This document shows, in pieces, positions 33,434 to 43,427 of a stretch of 64,000 bases of DNA (within the stretch, counting starts at the first letter, position 1; every line of letters starts with the position of its first letter). Position numbers and translations under genes: made by a program. The notes under the pieces were generated by a model. The model was not told where the DNA came from, ran no database searches, and saw only the letters and a program-made list of their open reading frames with translations. Source of the stretch: Coenobita brevimanus (taxonomy: Eukaryota > Arthropoda > Malacostraca > Decapoda > Coenobitidae); contig CM064683.1 in NCBI GenBank assembly GCA_032717465.1, forward strand, positions 35,861,542 to 35,925,541, written 5' to 3'.

Positions 33434-33880
33434 AACATTTCCGTTCCACTCTGTCCCCTAAAACTGTGAAACCCAGTCTGCGTGTGGGGTACAACTACGT
33501 GAAGTGTGAGAATAGATTGATAACTGTATGCTCAGCCAGTTGGAAATGTGTTGGGAAGCACGAAATCAAATGAAGAATGTGGAACAGAACGCTTACTTAC
33601 GAGAACACATGGAACAAAGGTAATTTTTTTCTATAATTAGCAAACGTTTTTGTTCCATTTCGTCCCTTAAAACTGCAAAAACCCATTATGTGTGTGGCAC
33701 AAGATAGGACTGATAACCATATCCCCAGATGGTCCGAAATGTGTTGGGAAGCATGAAATCAAAGAATGTGGAACTGAACCCCAATTTATGAGAACACACA
33801 GATGAAAGTTTTTTTTTTTTCTGATTAGCGTACATTTTCGTTCCATTTCATCCCCTAAAACTGCAAAACCCATAAATTTT
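33434..33880. repeat. Degenerate tandem repeat, ~185-215 bp period, three units
   Basis: The segment TTCCATTTCRTCCCCTAAAA then CTGYRAAACCCA recurs at about 33440, 33653 and 33834. AAATGTGTTGGGAAGCAYGA then AATCAAA recurs at 33544 and 33738. No coding potential. Confidence 0.65.
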
Positions 33881-34329
33881 CGTCTAACCATTCAATCTTG
33901 AGTGTGCCCAGGAGGCATATTTCTGTTCTGTAAGCATATTCATCTCATCACCAGGAACCCTCAGCCAGGAATGACGCTCACCCAGTCATTTCAAAACTAA
34001 CCATAGGTTTTTCTCGAAAATATGCTCAGTGTGTTTCCAGGCAAAATTTTCTCAACAGCCTAACCTAACCTATCCCACTAGGGCTGCTTGGCTGAGGTGG
34101 CTGGCTGTGGTACTGAGACAAATATCCATACAGAACAGAAATATGTGCCCAGGAAAGGTACCCAGTCTAGAGGGTGACATCATCACACACGACATTCACA
34201 TTTCGTCGCCAGGCCAGCCGACTTCCCGTGTGAGCCCGAGTTTTTCTGCGTGTTGACATAACTTGTCTCATTATGCTGGTGTGTTAGAACAAAAATGTGA
34301 TACTCAACCACATGTTACTCAAGGATTGA
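33881..34329. other. Unannotated sequence
   Basis: Nothing recognised. Two CCTAA units at 34061-34070 are too few to be telomeric. Confidence 0.4.
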
Positions 34330-34620
34330 GTGTATTGAACAACCATGGGGACATCACTCAACCTTGTTGCACACCCACACTGATCGTGAACCATTCACTT
34401 AGATACTCATTTACCCTTACACATGCCTCACTACCTCATAAAAACTCTTGATAGCATCCAGCAGCTTTCCATCTACACCATACATGAGCAAAACCTTCCG
34501 CAAGCCTTCTCTATCTACTGTACTTTGTTGTATGCTTTTTCCAGATCCATAAATGCCATAAACACCTTATATTCCTTCTCACAAGCCTCACCAAAAATCT
34601 GATGAGGGCAACTGGTTTCC
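34330..34620 (-). pseudogene. Diverged RTE-like RT fragment, third lineage
   Basis: The minus strand reads FMAFMDLEKAY (first catalytic Asp block), a decayed KAAGCYQEFL-like stretch, and GVQQGCVMSPWLFNT. It is clearly the RTE palm but less than full identity to subfamilies A and B. Both ends are truncated; it has several stops. Confidence 0.65.
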
Positions 34621-35191
34621 CCTTCTGCTCCAGTGTTATGCCTCAATGACAATGTGGACAACCCAACAACAACAACAAAGCCTTCACATCCTCTAGTTTT
34701 TTTTTGTTTTTACCTTAATGTCACCAAAGTTTACATCAACAACAGACAAGGGGATACTGAGGTGAAATGTGCATAATAAAATAGCTAAGGAAGAGGAGTT
34801 ATGGAATTTTACGAAGTCACTTAGGATATGATCCTATCTATTTATCTATCTATAGCCCGACGCCCTAATCCTGCAAAGGGTGGCCGAAGACAAAACGCCT
34901 CCAAGCTGCTCTGTCACCCACCATTTGACTACCCTTCCCCCAACTCACCCCCCCTCCCTCATATACCTCTCAACTCCATCCCTCCACCTCATCCTCAGTC
35001 TACCCCTCCCTCTCCCTTCCTCCACCTCACCTACATACACCCTCTTAGTCATTCTCTATTTTCTCCACATGTCCAAACCACCTCAGTGTATTTCTCCTAA
35101 TCTTCTCAACCACATCCACATCCACCCCACAACGTTCCTTCATTTCTTCATTCATCAACCTGTCCCTCCATGTCACTCCACATGCTCCTCT

Positions 35192-36430
35192 CTAGTAACT
35201 CATTTCCACTGCTCTCACTCTTGACTTGTTCCCCTCTTGCAAGGGCCACGCCTCACTTCCATACGTCAGGGTAGGGATCACAATACTATCATGCAGTGAC
35301 TTCTTAACTTCCATACTCACCTCCCTATTTCTCATCACTGCTTTCAGTGAACCAACAACCTTCCTTCCCTGCTGTACCCTTTCACGCACTTCATCCCCCA
35401 AAGTTCCATCCTTACTCATCATACTACCCAAGTACTTGATTGCACTCACACTCTCCATATCCTCACCATCCAACCTCACTGTACATTCTGTGACTTCATT
35501 CCTCTCAAACACCATAACTTTACTCTTGTTTACATTAACTTTCAGATTCCTCCTCCTACACACTGTCCCAAATTCATTCACCAAACCTTGCAACTCCCAT
35601 TCATATTCACTCAACAATACTGTATCATCAGCAAACAGCAACACCGGAAGCTTCCAAATCTCACCCTCATTCATTAGAGCCACCCCCACATCCACAGCCC
35701 TACCCTGCACCTCCCGTACAACCCCATCCTTGTATATATTAAACAGCCATGGAGACATCACACAACCCTGTTTCAGTCCCACACTGAGATAAAAAAATTC
35801 ACTCAGCTCACCATCCACTCGCACTGCAGCTCTAGCTCCTTTGTACATACTCTTTACAGCATTCAACAATTTCCCATCCACTCCATATATTCTCAATACC
35901 TTCCACATACCTTGCCTATCTATTCTGTCATAAGCTTTCTCCAAGTCCATGAAGGCAGCATACATTTTCTTTCCCTTCTCTAGATACTTCTCCACTAAAC
36001 ATCTTACTCGTAGAACAAATATCTGATCTACACACCCTTTTCCCTTCCTAAATCCCCCTTGTTCTTCTCCAACTAGCTCCTCTGTCATATGCCTAACCCT
36101 ATCAATGAGTACTCTACCATATATTTTACCAGTCACACTAAGAAGGCAAATACCCTTATGGTTACCACATACTTCTCTCTCCCCTTTTCCTTTATATAAA
36201 GGAACAATTATACCCAATTTCCAGTCCTCTGGAACCCTTCCCTCTTCCCAAGCCAATCTACACAACTTCCTTATCAATTCCACAATAATCTCACCTCCAT
36301 ACCTCAGCATTTCACCACACACTCCATCAATTCCTGGGGCCTTCCCCAACTTGATCTTCTTCATTGCTTCCACTACTTCCGTCCAACTGATCTCTTCCTC
36401 CCTCCTCTTATCTCTCCTTCTCCCAGCCAT
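35192..36430 (-). pseudogene. RTE subfamily B reverse transcriptase, 412-codon frame
   Basis: Starts MAGRRRDKRREEEISWTEVV and carries KAPGIDGVCGEMLRYGG, IVPLYKGKGEREVCGNHKG, GEEQGGFRKGKGCVDQIFVL, FMDLEKAYDRIDRQGMW (first catalytic Asp), LKQGCVMSPWLFNIYKDGVV (Met-to-Lys change in the usual YMDGV) and LLFADDTVLLSEYEWELQ (catalytic FADD). The frame stops after AVEMSY at 35192, where subfamily A continues with LRGACGVTW; that part is out of frame at 34880-35190. The premature stop makes it a pseudogene. Confidence 0.85.
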
Positions 36431-36433
36431 TCC

Positions 36434-38190
36434 TCAACCACTTATACTCGTACTGCTGTCACTCTCTACATTCAACAAATCCTCAAAGTGCTCCTTAAAT
36501 CTCCTCAATTTCTCTCTCTTCTCCACCAACAATCTATTATTCCTATCTTTCACTCCCCTACTATTTCCCCTTTCACACTGCCTTACTTTCATTACCTCCT
36601 TCGAAAACAATTTCTTACTTTCCCTCCATTTCACACTCAGATTCCTCCCAAACTCTTCATCCACTTTCTTCTTACTCTCCTTCACCAGTCTCTTCACCTC
36701 CCTTCTCCTACTCACATATACCTCTCTCTTCTCTCTCTCATATTCTCCCCTACCTCTACTCGCTAACCATTCACTATGTGCCTTCTTCCTTTGTTCCACA
36801 GCTTGTTTCACCTCATCATTCCACCATGCTGTCCCTTGCACACCCTTGCATCTCCTCCCCACTCCACAAACCACCTCACACGCTGCGCCTATCTCTTCCG
36901 TAAATATCTTACATACGTCTTCCACCCCTTCCATCTGCTCTAGCTCATTCCTTCCCAGTCTTTCTTCCACTATGCTCTTATACTCTGCCATTTTCTCACT
37001 ATCTTGCAAATTCTCCACTCTTCTCATAGGAGCTGTTTCCTCCTGTCTTCCCCTTCGTCTTCTCAACCATTTTCTTTGCAGCTTCACCTTGGCCCTCACT
37101 AAGTGATGGTCTGAGACTCCATTCCCCCACCCTCTCCATACTCTTGCATCCAACACTTGTCTTCTCATTCGCTCATCCACACACACGTAGTTTATCACTC
37201 CCTTTCATTCAACAAGTTCACCATCCATCCTCCTCATTACTCTCCATGTATACTGGTGGATCATCTTATGTCGAAAGTAGGTGTTGGCTATTGCCACCCA
37301 GTCATTCTTCCACTATGCTCTTATACTCTGCCATTTTCTCACTATCTTGCAAATTCTCCACTCTTCTCATAGGAGCTGTTTCCTCCTGTCTTCCCCTTCG
37401 TCTTCTCAACCATTTTCTTTGCAGCTTCACCTTGGCCATCACTAAGTGATGGTCCGAGACTCCATTCCCCCACCCTCTCCACACTCTTGCATCCAACACT
37501 TGTCTTCTCATTCGCTCATCCACACACACGTAGTTTATCACTGCCTTTCATTCAACAAGTTCACCATCCATCCTCCTCATTACTCTCCATGTATATTGGT
37601 GGATCATCTTATGTCGAAAGTAGGTGTTGGCTATTGCCAACCCCTTACCAGCACAGATGTCCACCAAAGCACTACCATTCCCATCTACGTCAGCTGGCAC
37701 ACCCCACTGACCAACCACTCCATCCACTCCTACATTCCCAACTTTGCCATTCATGTCTCCAATCAAAAGCACTCTCTCGCTCCTCTCAAATTTGTCCATA
37801 CATGCTTCTACTGTCGCCCAAAACTCATCTTTCACTCTTGCCACTCGGTCCCCTGTCGGAGCATATACACACACAATCGCCCGTGCTTGTATACCTACTT
37901 TCATCCTCACTCATACAATCCTTGCACCCACTGTTCCATACTCTCTTATATTCTCCTTCCACTTCTTGCTTATCATTAGACACACTCCCTCTCTTGCCCT
38001 CTCATTCTCATTAACTCCTGCACATATACCTAAACCATATTCCCATTCTCTCACCCTTTCACCTTTCCATTTAGTTTCAGTCAATCCACAAATATCCACT
38101 CTTGCATCCTCAAGGACCTGAACAATCTCTCTCTCTCTTTCACTTCATCATTCACTCCTCTCACATTCCATGTTCCTAGCCTCAGAATGT
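36434..38190 (-). pseudogene. RTE subfamily B endonuclease and linker, duplicated internally
   Basis: Reading from 38190 downward: LRLGTWNVRG (metal-site Asn), VDICGLTETKWKGERVREWE (catalytic-site Glu in the TETKW box), VCVYAPTGDRVARV, VLLIGDMNGKVGNVGVDGVV (GDxN catalytic motif), YTWRVMRRMDGE, INYVCVDERMRRQVLDARVW, GVSDHHLV (SDH motif), then the linker. All catalytic boxes of an APE-type endonuclease are visible across three frames (37911-38099, 37548-37910, 36434-37541). Stops near 37910 and 37550 and the 343-bp duplication, which repeats the SDH/linker segment, break it. Confidence 0.85.
36962..37647. repeat. 343-bp tandem duplication inside the RTE-B copy
   Basis: The segment starting TTCTTCCACTATGCTCTTAT at 36962 is repeated from 37305 with only a few differences (for example GGCCCTCACT against GGCCATCACT). 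The repeat ends near the GTGTTGGCTATTGCCA motif, present at 37281 and 37624. Confidence 0.9.
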
Positions 38191-38370
38191 CCTTTGTCCG
38201 TTCCTTAGTCGTCAACGTATGGTCCGTCCTGGTCCGAGGCGCTTTACACGCTTTTTTAGTTAGTTCTTTTTATGGGGTGGGGCACTAACCCACCACCAAC
38301 CCTTTTAGTCGCCTTGTACGACAAGCAGGGATACTGGAGGAGTATTCTTGAAACCCCCCTACTGTACAGT

Positions 38371-38619
38371 ATACGTAACAACCAAGAAGAGAGAGATGAC
38401 AAAAAATAGAACAGGGAAATAAAGTCACAAATGCAAAGGGAAAAACTTGTCTTACTTCTATCTAATTCCTGCAGGAAGGATGTCTTCATGTGATGGCACA
38501 AATACAACCATGTGGCTCTACTGCCCAGTAATACAAATGCCCCTCAACTTCCTCCCTATCCTCAAGAAGTAAAATGGTCGATTGTAGGAAAAGGGTAATT
38601 TCAGCGTGCAGCCCATTGG
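38371..38619. other. Unannotated intron sequence
   Basis: No gene or repeat recognised. Confidence 0.4.
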
Positions 38620-38948
38620 GATCATATTTCAGATGTATCTGGGGCTGGGGCTGCTATTACTATCCCTCTTCCATTATAGTGGACATGCAGCACACATTTG
38701 GCAACATATTCTTGCCCCTTTTCTGTCTAGCTCTCTAATGCAAGAGCTAAACAATCATCTCAGTCCTTCATGTACAACTGGTCAACTCTGGAATAGTCAT
38801 CCTCAACCTGTTTTTTCCCACTGCCTCTGACTTCCAGTATTTCTGACCTCCTGGCATCTTGAAACGAACAGATCTTGAGTTTGGCTTTCTCTTTATTCAA
38901 GTTTCTTTGGAAAGGACAATATTTTGCTGGCTCTCATCCTTGGGTTCT
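38620..38948 (+). mobile_element. LINE J 3' fragment, cut by an RTE insertion
   Basis: Matches the C-terminal coding end and 3' UTR of LINE J, including CCCCTTTTCTGTCTAGCTCT then CTAATGCAAGAG, ACAGATCTTGAGTTTGGCTT and CTGGCTCTCATCCTTGGGTT. It is interrupted at 38948 by the (TATC)n start of an RTE fragment; the poly(A) end is lost. Confidence 0.75.
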
Positions 38949-39195
38949 CTATCTATCTATCTGTGGCCACATGCCTTAATTCTAGAAGGGGTGGCCACAA
39001 ATGAGGTTGCCTCATGCTACCCTGTCCTTCATCATCAGGCTGCCATCTGTCCAACTAATACTCTCCTCTCTCATATAACTCGCTACCCCCATCCCTCAAT
39101 CTTATCTTCAGTATCCCTTTCCCTCTGTCTTCCATCTCATTCATGTATACTCTTCTAGTCAATCTCTCATTCTCCAGTTTCTCCATATGGTTATC
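38949..39195 (-). mobile_element. RTE 3' fragment, diverged
   Basis: Reversed tail TATCTATCTATCTGTGGCCA and GAAGGGGTGGCCACAAATGA, then the C-terminal coding region reversed to about 39195. Old copy. Confidence 0.75.
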
Positions 39196-39840
39196 CAAGT
39201 ATGAGGTTATTGGATATTATGAAACTTTATAGCTCAGAACAAGACGAGCATACGGAATTAATCCTTTATATGGCAGGGTTCTCTCTCAGCTGAATACCAT
39301 TATCTCATTATGGGTTTCATCCTCTGATCCAAGTGAAATCCTATTTAGTTTATTGCTGCCACTACCAGATAATTCTATTCAACTTAGAAAATGTCTCTCA
39401 TGTTGAATGGGTTTACTAAGGCCATATCTAACCTCAGTAGTTAAAAAAGTTTATCCTAAGATGAATAACATCAAGATACAGCAAGATCTCTGAAGACATC
39501 ACTGGTTTCAAAGGCTTATGTTCTGTCCAAGACAACTACAGGGCGTCCCCATTATAACGATGAGATGCATTTGGGAAAACCCATTCCTGTGCCAGGGTAT
39601 CAGTTCCGGGGACATTAAGACATAGAAAGTATAGGGATGAGTTTGGGAGTCTTGGGATCTTCCCCTCCCCCCCCACAACCAAGTCCAAAACCCACCCAAA
39701 TGAGTCCAAAAACAAGTTTCTAGCTCACCTAAACCATAAAATAGCTTTAAAACAACCTAAATTAAGCCTAAAAGCAGTTTATAACTCACCTAAACTCAAA
39801 AGTCAGATATGAAAATCATAAAAAATGTCTGGAAAAAATC
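39196..39840. other. Unannotated intron sequence
   Basis: AT-rich. 39538-40168 has weakly similar ends but I could not support a TIR element. Confidence 0.35.
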
Positions 39841-39948
39841 CATCCATCCATCCATCCATCCATCCATCCTCCAATCCTACGTTGCCCCCATGAGGGGCGT
39901 TGGAGCCCAGGGCTAAGCAGATTGGTCCTGACATTTAAGATGAGAGTC
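39841..39948 (-). mobile_element. R530 retroposon, 5'-truncated fragment
   Basis: Starts (CCAT)n at 39841 and continues CATGAGGGGCGTTGGAGCCC then TAAGATGAGAG. It stops at about 39948, so only the 3' ~105 bp on its own (minus) strand is present. Confidence 0.8.
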
Positions 39949-40176
39949 AAACTTAGTAAACTGTACCCAAAAATGACAGTGTTCACCCCACCTAACTAAA
40001 ACACATTAATCTAAGTTTAAAAATAGTTTATACATCAAACACAAAAATAAGTCTAAAATATCATCAAAATCGGTTTTAAAAAAAGATAAAATCCTATTGG
40101 ATAACCAGGGACTGAGGAAGGGGGTTAATTTTTTTACATCACAAAGCCAGGTTATCACATAACTGGGGTATTGAAT

Positions 40177-40360
40177 TCTATCTATCTATTGCCAGACTCC
40201 TCAATCCCATTTGGGATGGCCACAAACAAATCACCTCCACGTCGTCCTGTCCCCCGCCATTTCACTGCCCTGCTCCCAACTCACACACCCCTCTCTCATA
40301 TACCTCTCCACCCCATCCCTCCATCTCATCCTCGGCCTCCCCCTCCCTCTTCCCCCCTCA
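40177..40360 (-). mobile_element. RTE subfamily A 3' fragment
   Basis: TCTATCTATCTATTGCCAGA and the 3' coding end to CCTCCCTCTTCCCCCCT; truncated after about 185 bp. Confidence 0.85.
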
Positions 40361-40570
40361 GTTATCAGTGGTGTCCTGACCTAAGCCTGGCTTGGTAAAA
40401 ATGATCAGCTCAATTTAAGGATACCTCTGATGAGTGGATATTGGGAAGGGGGGCTTGTAGTACTGTGTTCCAAACAAAGGTTTTCTAAAAATGGAAGATG
40501 ATATTGTCAACATTTTCAAATGCAATCTGTTACAATATCAGCGAATATTACAGAACCCTGGCTTGCACTA

Positions 40571-40660
40571 AGACGTGGCAGGTGCTCCTTCAGAGTAGAG
40601 AGGCCTGAGGCTAGGCTACTGTGGTCCACAACATTTAATGGTAGGATACCAACCAATGCC
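40571..40660. repeat. Dispersed repeat, shared with 8691-8751
   Basis: Carries GGCCTGAGGCTAGGCTACTG then TGGTCCA. Unknown class. Confidence 0.45.
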
Positions 40661-40818
40661 CCTGATAGTACTTAAATGAGCCGGTCACCTCTGGAACTTG
40701 AATCACTGTGCATAGGCCACAACACTATTCAACCCAAGAGTCCTGCCACCAGACCACTCAACTGAAAAAAAATGTACAATATGCTAGCAAGTATAAGAGA
40801 AACAAGCCCTTACATTAC

Positions 40819-40968
40819 CTTAATGGGTCTATGCCTGTTTGGTTCCTTATAACGCAGCCAGAGAAGTGCACCAATGGACATAAGGATGAACAGTGACTCA
40901 GTAAATGATATGTAGTTGATCAGAACTTGCATGTCTGATGTGATCAACATGAACACTGTCATGAAACC
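40819..40968 (-). CDS. SLC7-type amino-acid transporter, exon F (TM9-10)
   Basis: 150 bp, 50 codons, phase 0 on both sides: acceptor TTTGACAG, donor GTAATG (CATTAC at 40813-40818 on the plus strand). Encodes GFMTVFMLITSDMQVLINYI, then SFTESLFILMSIGALLWLRY, then KEPNRHRPIK. In LAT/y+LAT light chains this is the end of TM9 ('LxTSDxxxLINY'), TM10 and the cytoplasmic 'RxKxPxxxRPIK' loop. The RPIK tetrapeptide continues directly into VWLGFP of exon G. Confidence 0.95.
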
Positions 40969-41459
40969 CTGTCAAAGAGAACACAATATAAATCCTCATC
41001 ATCATTATCACCATCACCATTATTCTGAAACTCTACCAAAGGTAAATAAGAGACAACATTAGAAAAGATTCATCATTATCAATATCTTAATAAGCACCTG
41101 TATATCTCACATTATCAATATGGATGCTCATGAAACCTTGGGAATGAGAAGAGGTGAAGGAGATATAAGTAAAATTCATCCCCATCAACCCAATCTCTTT
41201 CTCCCATCTAAGGATGGAGTTCAGAAAGCAAGGTAAGAGAAAACATGACAGAGACAACAAATCAACAGCACACCCAGTGACATGGGAAACACTCACTCAC
41301 TCACCATTCAATTTCCTGGAATCCAGACTCTAGGAATTTATTAGGAACACTGGTGATGGAACAGGCCTCTTATTCTGTATACTAGCTAGGGCCATGATCT
41401 TAAGCAAAATGGCCCTATTCTGTACAAAGAACAGGAGGGATGAGGCAAAAATGACGATG

Positions 41460-41640
41460 ACAACGACAATGACGATGATGATGATGATGATGGGTAATAG
41501 AGTCATGCAGTGACCAATAAAAAGCGAAAAAACACTGTAGCCTACCAACCACAAGTGAATGAAAGGGGTACAGTTCTTGATACTGATAAGGGCCTGGATC
41601 TGCAGTCATGATCCTGTTTCACCCCTATGAAAAACAAGTG

Positions 41641-41671
<31 letters not shown>

Positions 41672-41766
41672 ATGATGATGATGATGATATGATGATGATG
41701 ATGATATGATGATGATGATGATGAATGATGATGACTGATGAAGATGATGATGATGATGATGATGAC
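41460..41766. repeat. (GAT)n microsatellites, two blocks
   Basis: A short block at 41460-41492 and a longer one at 41641-41766, interrupted by ATATGATG. A-runs follow at 41893-41923 and 41934-41950. Confidence 0.9.
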
Positions 41767-41889
41767 AATTATGAAAAATGAAGTGTTAGGTAATAATATG
41801 CAAGAAAGACACTTTCAAGGAACAAAAATGAATATAAAGGTTTATAATATTTTGATGCTGTTGAGGGATAGGATCTGCAGGAAATGGCA

Positions 41890-41927
<38 letters not shown>

Positions 41928-42040
41928 ATTACCAAAAAAAAAAAAAAAAAGGAAAAAAAAAGCGTGGCATAGTGAATATGATGATAAAAAAAAAAGTCAT
42001 TCAGTGATGAAATAAACAAGGAAAACATATATTAACCTAC

Positions 42041-42241
42041 CAAGAACATAAGTGAAGGCACAGGCGTATAATTCTTTATACTGATGAGAGCCAGGATCTG
42101 TGGCAGGTGACCCTGTCGGGCCCCTACAAAGAAAAGGCGGGATGATGCGAATATTCCACCATTGAGACTCCCAAAGGTGGAGCAAGCCACGAAGAACGGC
42201 ATTGTCCACGTCATTACTCCAAGCATACGGTTGCCAAACGA
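42041..42241 (-). CDS. SLC7-type amino-acid transporter, exon E (TM8)
   Basis: 201 bp, 67 codons, phase 0 to phase 0: acceptor ATCTTTCAG, donor GTAGGT (ACCTAC at 42035-42040 on the plus strand). Encodes [40 protein letters not shown] and [20 protein letters not shown], then VPSLMFL. The block 'STFGSxNGxxFxSSRLFFxGAREGHLP' is a hallmark of heteromeric amino-acid transporter light chains (TM8 and the following intracellular loop). It joins exon D's ...SSNAVAV in frame. Confidence 0.97.
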
Positions 42242-42769
42242 CTGAAAGATTATGGATACAGTAAGCAATCATATTCAGCAGTCATTTTTTATGCTGACAA
42301 ATGACAAGGCACTTGATTAGAGACAGCAAAGTCTAATGCACAATGCCTCAAATCCTATGGGTGACTTGAAATTTTTTCTGTAGTGGTATATGTTTCTCAG
42401 GGTGTAGGTTAGTCTTCTACCCTCATAAGTCCTGAACCATGGCAATCTAGCCTCAAGCCCCTATGTCCTCATGGGAATATAGTGTATTACATTTCTTTTA
42501 TTTTTTTCATTTTTTGCAGTCCTTTCAGGACACAGGGTGAGCACTACTGAGAAGTATAACTGGACTATGAAGCTGCCTGGTTACATCAATGTCATCTCAT
42601 AATGGAGTCCCTCTTCAACCATACTGGTATTACAGTACCACAAGAATATATTAAGTACTTCTTTAAAAGTACCCTTTTTAAAATTCACTTCTGTTAAAAC
42701 CCCAGTACTATATTGTACATTAAAACATGACTGCCCAATAAAGTTTCACTGCTACCTATAAAGCCGGTT
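42242..42769. other. Unannotated intron sequence
   Basis: No repeat or gene recognised. Confidence 0.4.
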
Positions 42770-43080
42770 AGCTAGTCTGAATTGATAGAGAGGCAGCCTG
42801 CAGTCCTAATGGACACAGGACCGGATCCCAGCTGGGGCAGGGAACAGTTTAAGGATCTGAATTTCATAAAAGCAGACTTCACTAATCTATTAGAAGGCCT
42901 GCTGACATGTCGTAAAAATACCCCCGCTAATACCGGTACACCAGTCCTGTATGAGACAGCCTTAGCATATATTCAATATGGAAGGTGGGTGTTAGCACCG
43001 GTGGTGATATGTGGAGGCGTGTAGGAGGACTGCTGGGCCTTGGGATTGGTCCTGAAGCCTTCGTCCAGAGCTGGACACGT
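42770..43080 (+). mobile_element. Possible SINE
   Basis: GGTTAGCTAGTCTGAATTGA and, ~45 nt on, GACCGGATCCCAGC resemble degraded A and B boxes. The sequence after it has no microsatellite tail and no second copy in this window, so the call is tentative. Confidence 0.25.
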
Positions 43081-43427
43081 TTAGAGAAAAAAAAATGTAA
43101 ATCTGATATACTGTACAATAAGTGAGATGTCTGAATAACAAATGCATAATGGTGGTAGTTTAGAATTCATACACTTAATTAGATATACTAATAATCAGTT
43201 ATCATTCTTTTTCACTCACTACATAACTGTAACAGGCTCCTATACTTGCAGCAGAATAAAATACCATGAAGTACCAAAGCAGTCCCAATCATGAAACTGT
43301 TACTGGTACTGGTGATGGTATTACCAGTTTCTGGCTCATATACTTAGCTGAATAAAACTGCCTGGCACCAAACAGATAAAAACAGCAAAAAGTGCAACCA
43401 TACGACAGCCAATAGGGTATGCATACA

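Larger units (their letters stand above)
34836..38370 (-). mobile_element. RTE-like LINE subfamily B, near full length
   Basis: The longest RTE copy (~3.5 kb). The 3' end (plus-strand left) is CTATCTATCTATAGCCCGAC then GCCCTAATCC; then the C-terminal region, RT, linker and endonuclease. It finishes in a 5' UTR holding, on the minus strand, CCTGCTTGTCGTACAAGGCG then ACTAAAAGGG (38300-38331). Similar GTCGTA-AGGCGACTAA motifs occur in 5' ends of several metazoan LINEs, from memory. It carries a 343-bp tandem duplication at 36962-37647. Confidence 0.85.

Noticed and set aside
34058..34079. Arthropod telomere repeat (CCTAA)n
   Set aside because: Only two units are present.
39538..40168. TIR DNA transposon
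   Set aside because: The ends share only a few bases (CCCCA...TATAACG against CCCCAGTTATGTGATAACC) and no target duplication is clear.
41738..42028. Met/Lys-rich and Phe-rich frames
   Set aside because: Products of (GAT)n and poly(A) runs.
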